From: a virus
Direction: 5' to 3' (one strand)
IMG/VR virus record: IMGVR_UViG_3300028361_000073
Location: 1 to 36,819 of that record
DNA length: 36,819 nucleotides
In this document: one piece after another, positions 23,186 through 30,627 of the stretch
How the letters are laid out: each line of letters begins with the position of its first letter
Position numbering within the stretch: the first letter of the stretch is position 1
Made by a program: the position numbers and the translations under genes
The notes under the pieces: model-generated
Told to the model about the DNA's origin: nothing
Seen by the model: the letters and a program-made list of their open reading frames with translations, nothing else
Database searches by the model: none

Positions 23186-23331
23186 TAGCCGCTCTCTTAA
23201 TCACGATTATTTTGCTTCTTGTGTTCGGAGCGCAGGGGACAGTTGCTTTTGCTCTTATCGTCGTTAGGGGAGCTATTTTCATAGCCGCGATATTGTTATT
23301 GATATTCGCGGCCTACTGGATAGTAACATGA
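23182..23331 (+). CDS. Small two-helix membrane protein
   Basis: This 49-residue ORF overlaps both neighbours (AATGA at 23182 and ATGA at 23328). It is almost wholly hydrophobic: residues ~2-20 (IAALLITIILLLVFG) and ~22-48 (VAFALIVVRGAIFIAAILLL, then FAAYWIV) form two membrane helices with a short loop and an Arg between. It could be an early membrane effector or holin-like protein. It sits in the replication operon, so lysis is unlikely. Confidence 0.65.
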   Translation: MIAALLITIILLLVFGAQGTVAFALIVVRGAIFIAAILLLIFAAYWIVT

Positions 23332-24287
23332 TAGACGAATTCATAAGTGAAATGTATAAGTTCGTGCCGCCTGAAGCACGCGTATTAGGTTGTCAGTTTC
23401 GTGGTGACCCTAATGCTGACATCTTCAGTAAGTGGAGGGCGCGAGTAATAAGAAATAGCGGTATGATAGACGATGGCGCAAATGTTTATCTTTGCGTATC
23501 GGCTATGAAGAAGAATGACCGCGGGGAGTTCCGTCGCAGGAAGGATAATTTCAGCGGCGGTATTCTTTTAATGATAGATGATCTGGGGACTGGCTTAGGC
23601 GCTAAGTTCCCTATGGACGTGATAGATGCTTTGCCGCCTACTTGCCTGATAGAAACCAGCCCCGACAATTACCAAGCGATGTACTTCTTCGATTCTCTCG
23701 TTACTGATATGGAGTTGTTCGATGCTCTTATTCGCTCGTTCATAGAAAAGAAGTTTCTTGGTGATGATACAGGGCAGGCAGGCATAAATAGAGTGTTCAG
23801 GCCTCCTGCTGGGGTTAACGGTAAACCTAAATACGGAGGTCACAAGGTAATTGCTACTAGATGGCAACCGCACATACGGTACAGCGTCGAAACTATCGCG
23901 GAAGCCTTCGACCTTAGTCTTACTAAACGAGTCCGTAGAATGCCAGTCGTTACTTCGGCGGACTATAAGGACAGGCTTAATCGCTTTGAGGAAGTTGCGG
24001 CTCAGCTTCGTGCGGCGGACATGATAAAGAACGAGAATCCTGATGTATCAGGCTGGTGTCCAGTTCGATGCCCTTGGACGGATAACCATAGCGACGGCGC
24101 AGACAACGGCGCGGCGGTTAGATTACCTGATTCGCAAAACGGATACCACGGCGCATTTAGATGCCATCACGGTCACTGCGCAGACAACGGATGGCGTCAG
24201 CTTACCGATTGGCTTAATGACCAGAACGAGGAACTACTTAACATGATAAACGAGAATGCAGATGAATATAGACCACATGAAGGATGA
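23328..24287 (+). CDS. DNA primase: AEP/RepB-like catalytic domain with C-terminal zinc finger
   Basis: The protein has 319 residues. GILLMIDDLGTG (acidic metal-binding pair), then CLIETSPDNYQAMYFFDS and GINRVFRPPAGVNGKP are the three conserved blocks of the RepB-type archaeo-eukaryotic primase group. The C-terminus (residues ~238-290) has SGWCPVRCPW, then NHSDGADNGA and FRCHHGHC, a CHC2-like zinc-binding module for template recognition. It probably synthesises RNA or DNA primers at the fork and is encoded overlapping (32 nt) the SF3 helicase, a classical primase-helicase pairing. The usual order in bacterial DnaG is zinc finger first; here it is last. Confidence 0.8.
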   Translation: MIDEFISEMYKFVPPEARVLGCQFRGDPNADIFSKWRARVIRNSGMIDDGANVYLCVSAMKKNDRGEFRRRKDNFSGGILLMIDDLGTGLGAKFPMDVIDALPPTCLIETSPDNYQAMYFFDSLVTDMELFDALIRSFIEKKFLGDDTGQAGINRVFRPPAGVNGKPKYGGHKVIATRWQPHIRYSVETIAEAFDLSLTKRVRRMPVVTSADYKDRLNRFEEVAAQLRAADMIKNENPDVSGWCPVRCPWTDNHSDGADNGAAVRLPDSQNGYHGAFRCHHGHCADNGWRQLTDWLNDQNEELLNMINENADEYRPHEG

Positions 24288-25668
24288 GCAGCCAGATGAC
24301 GTTGTCGATACTAGGCCGCGTAAGTATGAGGATTTCTTTTGGGATGAGCAGCAAAATGCATTTTGGGACATAGTTACTAAGGAATTAAAGACCGCTATGA
24401 GCGTGAACGGCGCTATTCCTAAAGACCAGCACGTGACGCGAGAGTGGAAAAACACAGGGAAGCTAAAGCCTGTTAATCCCTCCATCACAATATTAGAGGA
24501 CGGGAGCGGTCAGAAAGTAGAGAATGCCACGTGGTATCCAGGAAAGCCTGACATAGTAGAGGATTTGCAGCCTACTTCTGGCGGCTTTAAATTTAAAAAA
24601 GGCTATCTTTGCATTAACTTATATGACCCGCCTGAGCGTCCTGCTATGCCTATAGGAATAACAGAACAGCCTTGGGTAGACCACCTGCTAAAGCTATGGA
24701 CGCCAGAAGAAGTATCTCATTTTATTAAATTTGCAGCGCATGCCTTGCAGTTTCCTAGTGTAAAAGTGAACCATAGCATCGTGCTGGCTGGCGTTCAGGG
24801 ATTAGGGAAAGACCTTACCATGAAGCCTATCAGGGAGTCAGTCGGTAAGGGCAATGCGCAGGAGATACAGCCCGATGATATAATGGGTAAGTTTAACGGC
24901 TTCGCTAAGGCCGTTCTTCTAGTCGTTAACGAGGTTAGAGCCTCGGAGGCTACGAGTATAGAGTTCTACGAGCGATGCAAGATACTAACGGCGGAGGCTT
25001 CGGACGTTATCAGCATAGAGGAAAAGTACAGGAATCCAATTCACATTCCTAACATCGTCCGCGTAGTCATGACGACTAATAACCCTATGGCTATGTTCAT
25101 ACCAGAGGATGATAGGCGGATATTCATGATGTGGAGCTTCATAGAGCGTCCTTTCAGCGCGTCCTACTTCGATGCTTTGGCTAAGTATTATGATTCAGGC
25201 GGCGTCAGCGCGGTAATTAACTACCTTTGGGACTATGACCTGAGCGCATTTAATCCGAAGGCGCGGCCACCGATGACTGCTGGTAAAGCCGCGGTGCAGG
25301 CTAAGACTGAAACAGTTAATGAGGACGAGTTCGATGAGCTGTTGATGACGTATATAGATCAGGTTTATGGAGGCGAATCGCCTGATGTAATATTCCCTAT
25401 GGACTTAATCTCATTCATAGATTACTGGGCATTCGATGATAAAGATGCCATGCGTAAGAAAGTAAAGAGCAAGGCACTAGCGCACAGGTTAAATCGTTAT
25501 GGGTACTTACCGCTATCGCCGCCTGAGACTAAAGAGTGGGCGCATCCCACCTTTAGAAGTCGAAAGGCATATGTAAAGCAGGGACTAGGCGAGGGCGCTG
25601 GAGTTAATGCCGCTAAGTCAGCCCTTAAACTAAGACCACTAACATTTTTAGAAGAAAGGAAACACTAA
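24256..25668 (+). CDS. SF3/D5-like replicative helicase (DUF5906-type)
   Basis: The protein has 470 residues; the start could be ATG 24256, 24262 or 24277, since none has a clear Shine-Dalgarno. HSIVLAGVQGLGKDLTM (Walker A, residues ~172-188), KAVLLVVNEVRASE (Walker B) and IVRVVMTTNNPMAMFIPED (SF3 motif C with the sensor Asn), followed by DDRRIFMM, are the superfamily 3 helicase motifs. These are found in phage and plasmid primase-helicases. Walker A has Asp after the Lys where Ser/Thr is normal. The C-terminal ~110 residues resemble the winged-helix tail of D5-like proteins (LAHRLNRYGYLPLSP). It would unwind the fork ahead of the DnaE-type polymerase. Confidence 0.8.
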   Translation: MQMNIDHMKDEQPDDVVDTRPRKYEDFFWDEQQNAFWDIVTKELKTAMSVNGAIPKDQHVTREWKNTGKLKPVNPSITILEDGSGQKVENATWYPGKPDIVEDLQPTSGGFKFKKGYLCINLYDPPERPAMPIGITEQPWVDHLLKLWTPEEVSHFIKFAAHALQFPSVKVNHSIVLAGVQGLGKDLTMKPIRESVGKGNAQEIQPDDIMGKFNGFAKAVLLVVNEVRASEATSIEFYERCKILTAEASDVISIEEKYRNPIHIPNIVRVVMTTNNPMAMFIPEDDRRIFMMWSFIERPFSASYFDALAKYYDSGGVSAVINYLWDYDLSAFNPKARPPMTAGKAAVQAKTETVNEDEFDELLMTYIDQVYGGESPDVIFPMDLISFIDYWAFDDKDAMRKKVKSKALAHRLNRYGYLPLSPPETKEWAHPTFRSRKAYVKQGLGEGAGVNAAKSALKLRPLTFLEERKH

Positions 25669-25859
25669 TGGAAAACTACCCTGATGACATAAGAAGCTAC
25701 GACAACGACCACCGCTCACCATTTTATAGTGAGCCTAACGCTTGCGAGTATTGCGAAACTGAGCTAGAGGCCGAAACCGACTGCGATGACAATGGTAACA
25801 TGTTCAGTAACGAGAGCTGTCCTAATTTATCCTGCGAGAAGTTCGAGGTGAATGTATGA
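25668..25859 (+). CDS. Small acidic cysteine-rich (zinc-ribbon-like) protein
   Basis: The ORF has 63 residues, with AAGGA 7 nt before the ATG. It overlaps the helicase stop and the next start. Cysteines at positions 26, 29, 39, 51 and 56 (CEYC; CDDNG; CPNLSC) suggest a metal-binding finger in a very acidic protein. No known family was recognised. Confidence 0.65.
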   Translation: MENYPDDIRSYDNDHRSPFYSEPNACEYCETELEAETDCDDNGNMFSNESCPNLSCEKFEVNV

Positions 25860-26497
25860 GCTACTTAATACATAACCTGCCGCCAATACCTGTAAAGGTC
25901 AGGAAAGAGTTTTTATATGATCACCAAAGCGGTCACGGAGAATACGTAGACGGTATATGGGCATCGGTTAAAAGCATTACAGGGAAAGCCCTGTACTTTG
26001 AAACACTGCTGCCAGAATATGGCGCGTTGTATGATAAGTTGCCTATCAGCGCGTTCCTGTGGCACACCGAAACGCCGTCAGTAAAGCTGTTATCACTAGA
26101 CACGTTGCAGCTTTGGGATTGCTTCGACTATCATATATCAATCCTGCAAAAGCCTTTACTTAACCGCGCCAAGATGTTCGGAAAAGATAAGAAGTTCCAT
26201 CATGGGGATTACATGTTCACGATAGATACCTGTCATGGCGGCGATTCCATCCTAGACACAGGTTTTAGTGAGACTGACCCTGAACATAAGTCCTTTAACA
26301 TATTAAGGCTAGACAACGGGCAGTTCGCCGCGCAACCGAATAACAGATGCGTTTGGATGGATGCTAGTTTAATACCGAGCGAAACTAAAACGCCTGACTT
26401 TAAAGTTTGCACGCAAAACTATGCGGTCGAGGGCACAGATAAGTGGAATGTCGCAAGCAGTGACGAGTGGCAGTACAAAAGCGACGAGGGGAAGTAG
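25856..26497 (+). CDS. Conserved phage protein of unknown function
   Basis: The protein has 213 residues. The opening MSYLIHNLPPIPVKVRKEFL, followed by YDHQSGHGEYVDGIWASVKS, GKALYFETLLPEYGALYDKL and SFNILRLDNGQFAAQPNNRC, is a pattern I recognise from many tailed phages. There it is found near replication genes and annotated as hypothetical. It is rich in aromatic residues and beta strands, with no catalytic motif I can name. It is expressed with the helicase operon. Confidence 0.75.
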   Translation: MSYLIHNLPPIPVKVRKEFLYDHQSGHGEYVDGIWASVKSITGKALYFETLLPEYGALYDKLPISAFLWHTETPSVKLLSLDTLQLWDCFDYHISILQKPLLNRAKMFGKDKKFHHGDYMFTIDTCHGGDSILDTGFSETDPEHKSFNILRLDNGQFAAQPNNRCVWMDASLIPSETKTPDFKVCTQNYAVEGTDKWNVASSDEWQYKSDEGK

Positions 26498-26499
26498 TT

Positions 26500-26706
26500 G
26501 TGTATAACGAGTATATAACTAAAACTTACAAAAACAAGTGGTCAATGGAGGATCAGAGGCTACTGATAAAGCTTCACAAAACGACCGAAAACATGAAGGA
26601 TATATACGAAGCTTTTCCTAAAAGAACAAAAGGAGCAATACACGAAAAGATGACGAGAATAGGATTATCTTTAAGGGGAAGGCAGGCAGTGCGTGCAGTT
26701 AAATAA
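26500..26706 (+). CDS. SANT/Myb-like small DNA-binding protein
   Basis: I chose the GTG at 26500, which has GAGGGGAA 6 nt upstream and follows the preceding stop; the longer frame overlaps that gene without a ribosome site. The product has 68 residues. NKWSMEDQRLLIKLHKTTE, then MKDIYEAFPKRTKGAIHEKM and RIGL is the three-helix SANT/Myb-like pattern (tryptophan start, W-x-E-D, R/K-T-x-x-A-I-x-x-K). A regulator or DNA-binding accessory factor is likely. It ends this operon. Confidence 0.65.
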   Translation: MYNEYITKTYKNKWSMEDQRLLIKLHKTTENMKDIYEAFPKRTKGAIHEKMTRIGLSLRGRQAVRAVK

Positions 26707-26719
26707 TCGTGAAAAACAC

Positions 26720-26747
26720 TTTACTTATAGAATGAAACCATTATAAT
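26720..26747 (+). promoter_or_regulatory. Early/middle promoter for the 26801-36383 operon
   Basis: TTTACT (26720-26725), 16-nt spacer, TATAAT (26742-26747). It lies in the 94-nt gap between operons. It is the only clear promoter seen for the nucleotide-enzyme and polymerase genes. Confidence 0.65.
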
Positions 26748-26752
26748 GTAAC

Positions 26753-26766
26753 TTCGCAATAGCGAA
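26753..26766 (+). promoter_or_regulatory. Inverted repeat at the predicted transcript start
   Basis: TTCGC-AATA-GCGAA is centred a few bases after the expected +1 of the 26720 promoter. It could be an operator or a 5' mRNA hairpin. Confidence 0.4.
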
Positions 26767-26800
26767 ATTTACTAATTTAACTTTTATACAAGGATTTAAA

Positions 26801-27325
26801 ATGGACATTAAGAAAACAACCAACGTCGAGCTTTTGGCTTTTTACAATAAGCACTGCGGGGAGCTAAACCTAGCGAGAATAGAGAAATTTGAAAGCCGTA
26901 AAGACGCTGTTCAAAAAGTAACTGATATGGTTGACTTGCTTGGTGACGAGAAATCAGCACCGAAGAAGAAAACCAAAGAGCCGAAAGCGCCAGTAACTAA
27001 TGAACAGCTTCGTGCTAATATCTCTGCTGGCGTAGTAGAAACTTGGAAAGACCCTGTTGTCGCGGCTAAGCGTAAAGAGCGCCACGCTGTTATGATTAAC
27101 GGCACTGATATGTTTCAGTCGGTATTAGCCGCGTACATCGGATTAAACCTTAATCCTAAAGACCACATTAAGTTTCGCAAAGGATTGAAGCTAGAGCCGA
27201 TTGGCACCTCAGTTAAGCACTTAGGAGCGCAGTGGACTTTAATTCCATTCGCTGATTATCAGGAAGCCGCGTCCGCTCAAAAAGCAGCCGATAGAGAGAA
27301 GGCCGATGCCGAAGTTGCCGTGTAA
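26801..27325 (+). CDS. Conserved phage protein, putative nucleic-acid-binding
   Basis: The protein has 174 residues, with AAGGA about 8 nt before the ATG. MDIKKTTNVELLAFYNKHCG and RIEKFESRKDAVQKV begin a pattern seen in many phage hypothetical proteins. A Lys/Pro linker (KKKTKEPKAP) follows. The block VETWKDPVVAAKRKERHAVM, then FQSVLAAYIGLNLNPKDHIK and FRKGLKLEP resembles small HTH-containing modules. The C-terminus is Ala/Glu/Lys-rich. It may be a regulator at the head of its operon; the evidence is similarity by eye only. Confidence 0.65.
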   Translation: MDIKKTTNVELLAFYNKHCGELNLARIEKFESRKDAVQKVTDMVDLLGDEKSAPKKKTKEPKAPVTNEQLRANISAGVVETWKDPVVAAKRKERHAVMINGTDMFQSVLAAYIGLNLNPKDHIKFRKGLKLEPIGTSVKHLGAQWTLIPFADYQEAASAQKAADREKADAEVAV

Positions 27326-27551
27326 GATTGGCCGCCCTAAGCTTTATGAAGATACGACGTTGTTGTATCTTCAAAGCCGTAAGGCGGATACAAAGTTACA
27401 GCCCGACAGTGAAAGGACGGCTATAATTTGGCGCATCATAAACGCAGGAGGTCAGATGACTATTGGCGACCTTTGTAGCGAGTTCGGATATGATGTTACT
27501 AATAACATTAAGCACTTAGTTCGTTCTAAGTGGCTGGAGATAGCGGAATGA
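27306..27551 (+). CDS. Small winged-helix-like protein
   Basis: The ORF has 81 residues. GGQMTIGDLCSEFGYDVTN, then IKHLVRSKWLEI is the arrangement of a winged helix-turn-helix. It overlaps the upstream gene by 20 nt and the flavoprotein start by ATGA, implying coupled translation. A DNA-binding role is inferred. Confidence 0.65.
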   Translation: MPKLPCKIGRPKLYEDTTLLYLQSRKADTKLQPDSERTAIIWRIINAGGQMTIGDLCSEFGYDVTNNIKHLVRSKWLEIAE

Positions 27552-28432
27552 TTATTGTGGGCGCAGGATTAGCAGGACTTATCGCCGCCCACAGATTTCC
27601 TGCAGCTCAGGTGTTGGAGGCAGGGGAGCGTAAAGAAGGTCATAAAGCCTTGTTGCGCTTCCGTTCTGACGCTATTAGTCGCTTAACAGGCGTACCATTT
27701 AATAAAGTAAATGTGCACAAAGGAATATTTGTTGATGGCAAGTTTGTGCGGCCTACTATATCATTAGCTAATGCCTATTGCCGAAAGGTTCTAGGAAGCG
27801 TTAATGGCGACCGTAGCATATGGAATGTAGATACCACTGTACGCTATATAGCGCCGTCTAATTTTTTCGATATACTATCCGATAAAGTTAGCGATAGAGT
27901 TGCTTACAATTCGCCTTACGAATTTTCTAAAGGGGATTCGCCTGTTATCTCGACTGCGCCGCTACCAGTAGCGCTAAACATCACTAAAAAGAAGCATGAC
28001 TTGGCATTCGAAAGTAAGCCAATTACGACAGTAAGGATTAAACTAGAAGGCGTAAAGAATGTGTATCAAACGATATACTTTCCAACCGCAGAGCACGACG
28101 TGTACAGAGCGAGTATCACCGATGATACGATGATATTGGAAAGCATAAGCGATAAAACAGTTCAATTAAGTTTAATTGCTCTTGCGTTCGGATTGAGTCA
28201 GTATCAGTTCGATACTCCTATAATACATCACCAGCGATTAGGTAAGATTGCGGCGGTGAACGATGATAAACGTAAGGCGCTGTTGCATGACTTAACAGAC
28301 AGCCATAACATTTTCTCACTAGGTCGGTTTGCGACTTGGAGAAACATACTGCTCGATGACCTTATCCAAGATATGGATTTAATCGAGAAGCTAATTAAAA
28401 CAGAAACATACCGCAGAAAACTGCTAAGGTAA
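27548..28432 (+). CDS. FAD-dependent oxidoreductase (amine-oxidase/UGM-like Rossmann protein)
   Basis: I chose the ATG at 27548 (TGGAG 8 nt upstream), giving 294 residues that begin MIIVGAGLAGLIAAHRFPA. This is a complete GxGxxG dinucleotide-binding motif right at the N-terminus. The C-terminal FSLGRFATWRNILLDD resembles the second FAD-contacting motif of the amine oxidase, protoporphyrinogen oxidase and UDP-galactopyranose mutase group. YFPTAEHDVYRAS resembles a UGM-type substrate region. The protein is short for that group (350-450 residues is usual). It is immediately followed by a ThyX-like gene, so it may act on a nucleotide or base or recycle flavin. The substrate is unknown; an unusual phage gene. 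Confidence 0.75.
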   Translation: MIIVGAGLAGLIAAHRFPAAQVLEAGERKEGHKALLRFRSDAISRLTGVPFNKVNVHKGIFVDGKFVRPTISLANAYCRKVLGSVNGDRSIWNVDTTVRYIAPSNFFDILSDKVSDRVAYNSPYEFSKGDSPVISTAPLPVALNITKKKHDLAFESKPITTVRIKLEGVKNVYQTIYFPTAEHDVYRASITDDTMILESISDKTVQLSLIALAFGLSQYQFDTPIIHHQRLGKIAAVNDDKRKALLHDLTDSHNIFSLGRFATWRNILLDDLIQDMDLIEKLIKTETYRRKLLR

Positions 28433-28438
28433 GACCCC

Positions 28439-29167
28439 ATGATAGTTCATTTAGTTGAATACACAGGCCGCCACGCTGACGAACCAGCACGCGCTGCGGC
28501 CGAGCTGTTGGTGACGACGAAGGCGACACGGCTCACAATAAACGAATCATTCGAGAAAGTAAATGCGATGGATGGTGAAGAGCTTTATGAAGAACTTCAG
28601 TATATGGCCAGCACCATCCCTAGTTCTTGGGAATTTCTCGATGTTACATTTCTGGTCGAAGGCGTAAGCCGCGCTTGCGCTCAGCAGATAACGCGGACGC
28701 GCACAGGCAGTTACGCTATGCAGTCACAGCGCGTTACCGATGCTAGTCAGATGGACGTAATTAATCCTTATTCGGAGGATGACCCTTTATTTAATTATTT
28801 TAATGATAGCGTAGAATGCGCTCAGGACTCTTACAGAACCTTAATCACATCAGGCGCTACTGCTCAGGACGCTCGCGGCTTGCTGCCTATGAATACTTCG
28901 TGTAACATTTGGTGTAAGTATAACTTTCGTTCATTCGTGGACTTAGTTAAGGCGCGGAGTAGTCACCGAACGCAGGACGAGTATTATAACATTGTTATGG
29001 AAATGAAGAAGCGCGTTATTGCTGTGTGGCCGTTCGCCGCGTTGTTCTTTACGTCTAGTAATGATAAGGCGTTAGCCCTATTGGACGAGATTATAAAGGA
29101 CGCGGGCTTGGATACTGGGAAAGGCACTGGCTGGAAAGCCGCTAAAGTACAGGACTTACTACGATGA
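28439..29167 (+). CDS. thyX: ThyX-family flavin-dependent thymidylate synthase, variant active site
   Basis: ThyX uses FAD, NADPH and methylene-folate to methylate dUMP. The protein has 242 residues, the usual size. The signature RHRxxSxxxxSxRY is present as RTRTGSYAMQSQRV (residues 86-99): both Arg of the first triad, both Ser and the following Arg are kept, but His is Thr87 and Tyr is Val99. The upstream H-x-x-E-H region is SSWEFLD, keeping Glu65 and losing His. The C-terminal NFRSFVDLVKAR retains the NxRS block and Arg. Upstream neighbour is a flavoprotein, downstream a HAD-Nmad1 fusion. It is either a diverged thymidylate synthase or an enzyme with altered chemistry, such as making another 5-substituted pyrimidine. 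Confidence 0.8.
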   Translation: MIVHLVEYTGRHADEPARAAAELLVTTKATRLTINESFEKVNAMDGEELYEELQYMASTIPSSWEFLDVTFLVEGVSRACAQQITRTRTGSYAMQSQRVTDASQMDVINPYSEDDPLFNYFNDSVECAQDSYRTLITSGATAQDARGLLPMNTSCNIWCKYNFRSFVDLVKARSSHRTQDEYYNIVMEMKKRVIAVWPFAALFFTSSNDKALALLDEIIKDAGLDTGKGTGWKAAKVQDLLR

Positions 29168-29958
29168 ATAATGAATTATTAGTCTGCGACTTAGATGGCA
29201 CTTTGTTCGATGATGAGTGGCGCAGGCACCTGTTGCCTGAATCTCAAGAATTACAACCTAAAGACAGCGATTATGATGATTATAATCAGCGTCACGTGGA
29301 TGATATGCCGATTAAAGGGGTGGTTAAATTCGTAAATGAATTTGCTGGGGACGTTCTATTCTTAACTGCGCGGCCAGCAAAGTACAGGACAGCTACAAGG
29401 CATATGCTGACTACGCATACAAGTAGATACGGAATGGGCAAAGGGCTTTTATTTATGCGACCTAATGGCGACATGAGAGACTCGCCGACCCTGAAACTAG
29501 CTCTTTTGTCTGAGCATCTTAAGACCAGTAAGTACTATGAACACATAGTAGTTCTGGATGATAGAGAAGACGTGAGAAAGAGATTGTGCACTTTTATAGA
29601 AAATTCAGCAGGAATAGACCCGCAAATTTACATGAAGGAGCAGGCGACAGAGCTGCGGCCTTGCGTTAGTCCTTCGACGATACTAGAGAGAATGGCCGAT
29701 ACATACGCTGAGCGTAATATAACATACGGCGATAACTGGAAGAAAGTAGGGGATGTTATGAACCTTCTTTTCCCTTCTGGAGTAGTATTAAAAACGCCTG
29801 AAGACTTTAATAAATGGCACCTGTTCGAGCTGATGATTGTTAAACTAACGCGGTTCGTTAACAGCGAATTAAGCCATCAGGACTCGATTCACGATATTGC
29901 CGTATACGCGGCTATGGTAGAAAGCATTTTGGAGAATGAATCATGCAGCAAAAAGTAG
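29164..29958 (+). CDS. HAD-family phosphatase fused to DUF1599/Nmad1-like domain
   Basis: The protein has 264 residues in two parts. Residues ~1-150 are a HAD phosphatase of the PNK-3'-phosphatase/5'-nucleotidase type: CDLDGTLFDD (catalytic Asp9 and Asp11), FLTARPAKY (motif II), TLKLALL (motif III Lys) and VVLDDREDV (motif IV). Residues ~165-260 (ERMADTYAERNITYGDNWKK, FNKWHLFELMIVKLTRF, DSIHDIAVYAAMVES) match the DUF1599 'nucleotide modification associated domain 1' helical pattern, from memory of the family. It overlaps ThyX by 4 nt and the SDR gene by 16 nt. The fusion points to nucleotide 5'-phosphate chemistry in the same pathway as ThyX. Confidence 0.75.
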   Translation: MNNELLVCDLDGTLFDDEWRRHLLPESQELQPKDSDYDDYNQRHVDDMPIKGVVKFVNEFAGDVLFLTARPAKYRTATRHMLTTHTSRYGMGKGLLFMRPNGDMRDSPTLKLALLSEHLKTSKYYEHIVVLDDREDVRKRLCTFIENSAGIDPQIYMKEQATELRPCVSPSTILERMADTYAERNITYGDNWKKVGDVMNLLFPSGVVLKTPEDFNKWHLFELMIVKLTRFVNSELSHQDSIHDIAVYAAMVESILENESCSKK

Positions 29959-30626
29959 CGGTGGTGACAGGCGCGGCAAGCGGTCTAGGAAAGTTAATAT
30001 CTCAAAAGTTAACGGCGGAAGGCTTTAATGTCGTGCCGATTGATACTCAGTTCGGGCACGACATTACTCAGCCGACTATTTTGAACATGCCTGTTTTAGG
30101 TAGGGTTGATGTATTAGTTAACTGCGCGGGAATTAATAAAATTAACTGGATGGCGGACGTAACTCACAGAGAGTTTATGCGCGTGATAGAAGTTAATGCT
30201 TATGGTATGTTCGCTATGACTCAGCACTATCGCACTGCGCTAGAAGCTACTAAGGGTTCGGTTTGTAATATAGTATCGAACGCCGCTCATATGCCTATGC
30301 GTTGCAGTGCCGCGTATAATGCGAGTAAGGGCGCGGCCTTAATACTTACTAAACAAATGGCGCGGGAGCTAATAGAGGACGGTATAACAATATTTTCCGT
30401 TAGTCCCAATAAGCTAGGCGGTACTGGCATGAGCGAGGATATTGACGCGCAGGTATGTAAGACTCGCGGATGGACTCCTGAAGAAGCGCATAAGTATCAG
30501 GTCGCTGGATTACTGACTAAGAAAGAAACGAGCGCCGCGGCTTGCGCAGAGTTTATTGTATTTTTACTATCTGAAAAATATCGCCACGAAGCATTAGCTG
30601 GTTGCGATTTACCATACGGAGCATAA
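29943..30626 (+). CDS. Short-chain dehydrogenase/reductase (SDR)
   Basis: The protein has 227 residues, a classical SDR length, with GGAGA 7 nt before the ATG. VAVVTGAASGLGK (TGxxxGxG, residues 9-16) binds the nicotinamide cofactor, and LVNCAGIN is the NNAG-like block. The catalytic tetrad is intact: Asn85, Ser112, Tyr125 and Lys129 (YNASK). SDRs oxidise or reduce alcohol/carbonyl groups with NAD(P). It is inside the ThyX cluster and translationally overlapped, so a hydroxymethyl/formyl-type or sugar substrate is conceivable but not shown. It has a few SDR-core substitutions such as NCAG for NNAG. Confidence 0.85.
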   Translation: MQQKVAVVTGAASGLGKLISQKLTAEGFNVVPIDTQFGHDITQPTILNMPVLGRVDVLVNCAGINKINWMADVTHREFMRVIEVNAYGMFAMTQHYRTALEATKGSVCNIVSNAAHMPMRCSAAYNASKGAALILTKQMARELIEDGITIFSVSPNKLGGTGMSEDIDAQVCKTRGWTPEEAHKYQVAGLLTKKETSAAACAEFIVFLLSEKYRHEALAGCDLPYGA

Positions 30627-30627
30627 A

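Noticed and set aside
23182-23331. Holin for lysis
   Set aside because: It has two membrane helices, but it is coupled to the primase in the early replication operon; the better holin candidate is on the late strand at 36354-36755.
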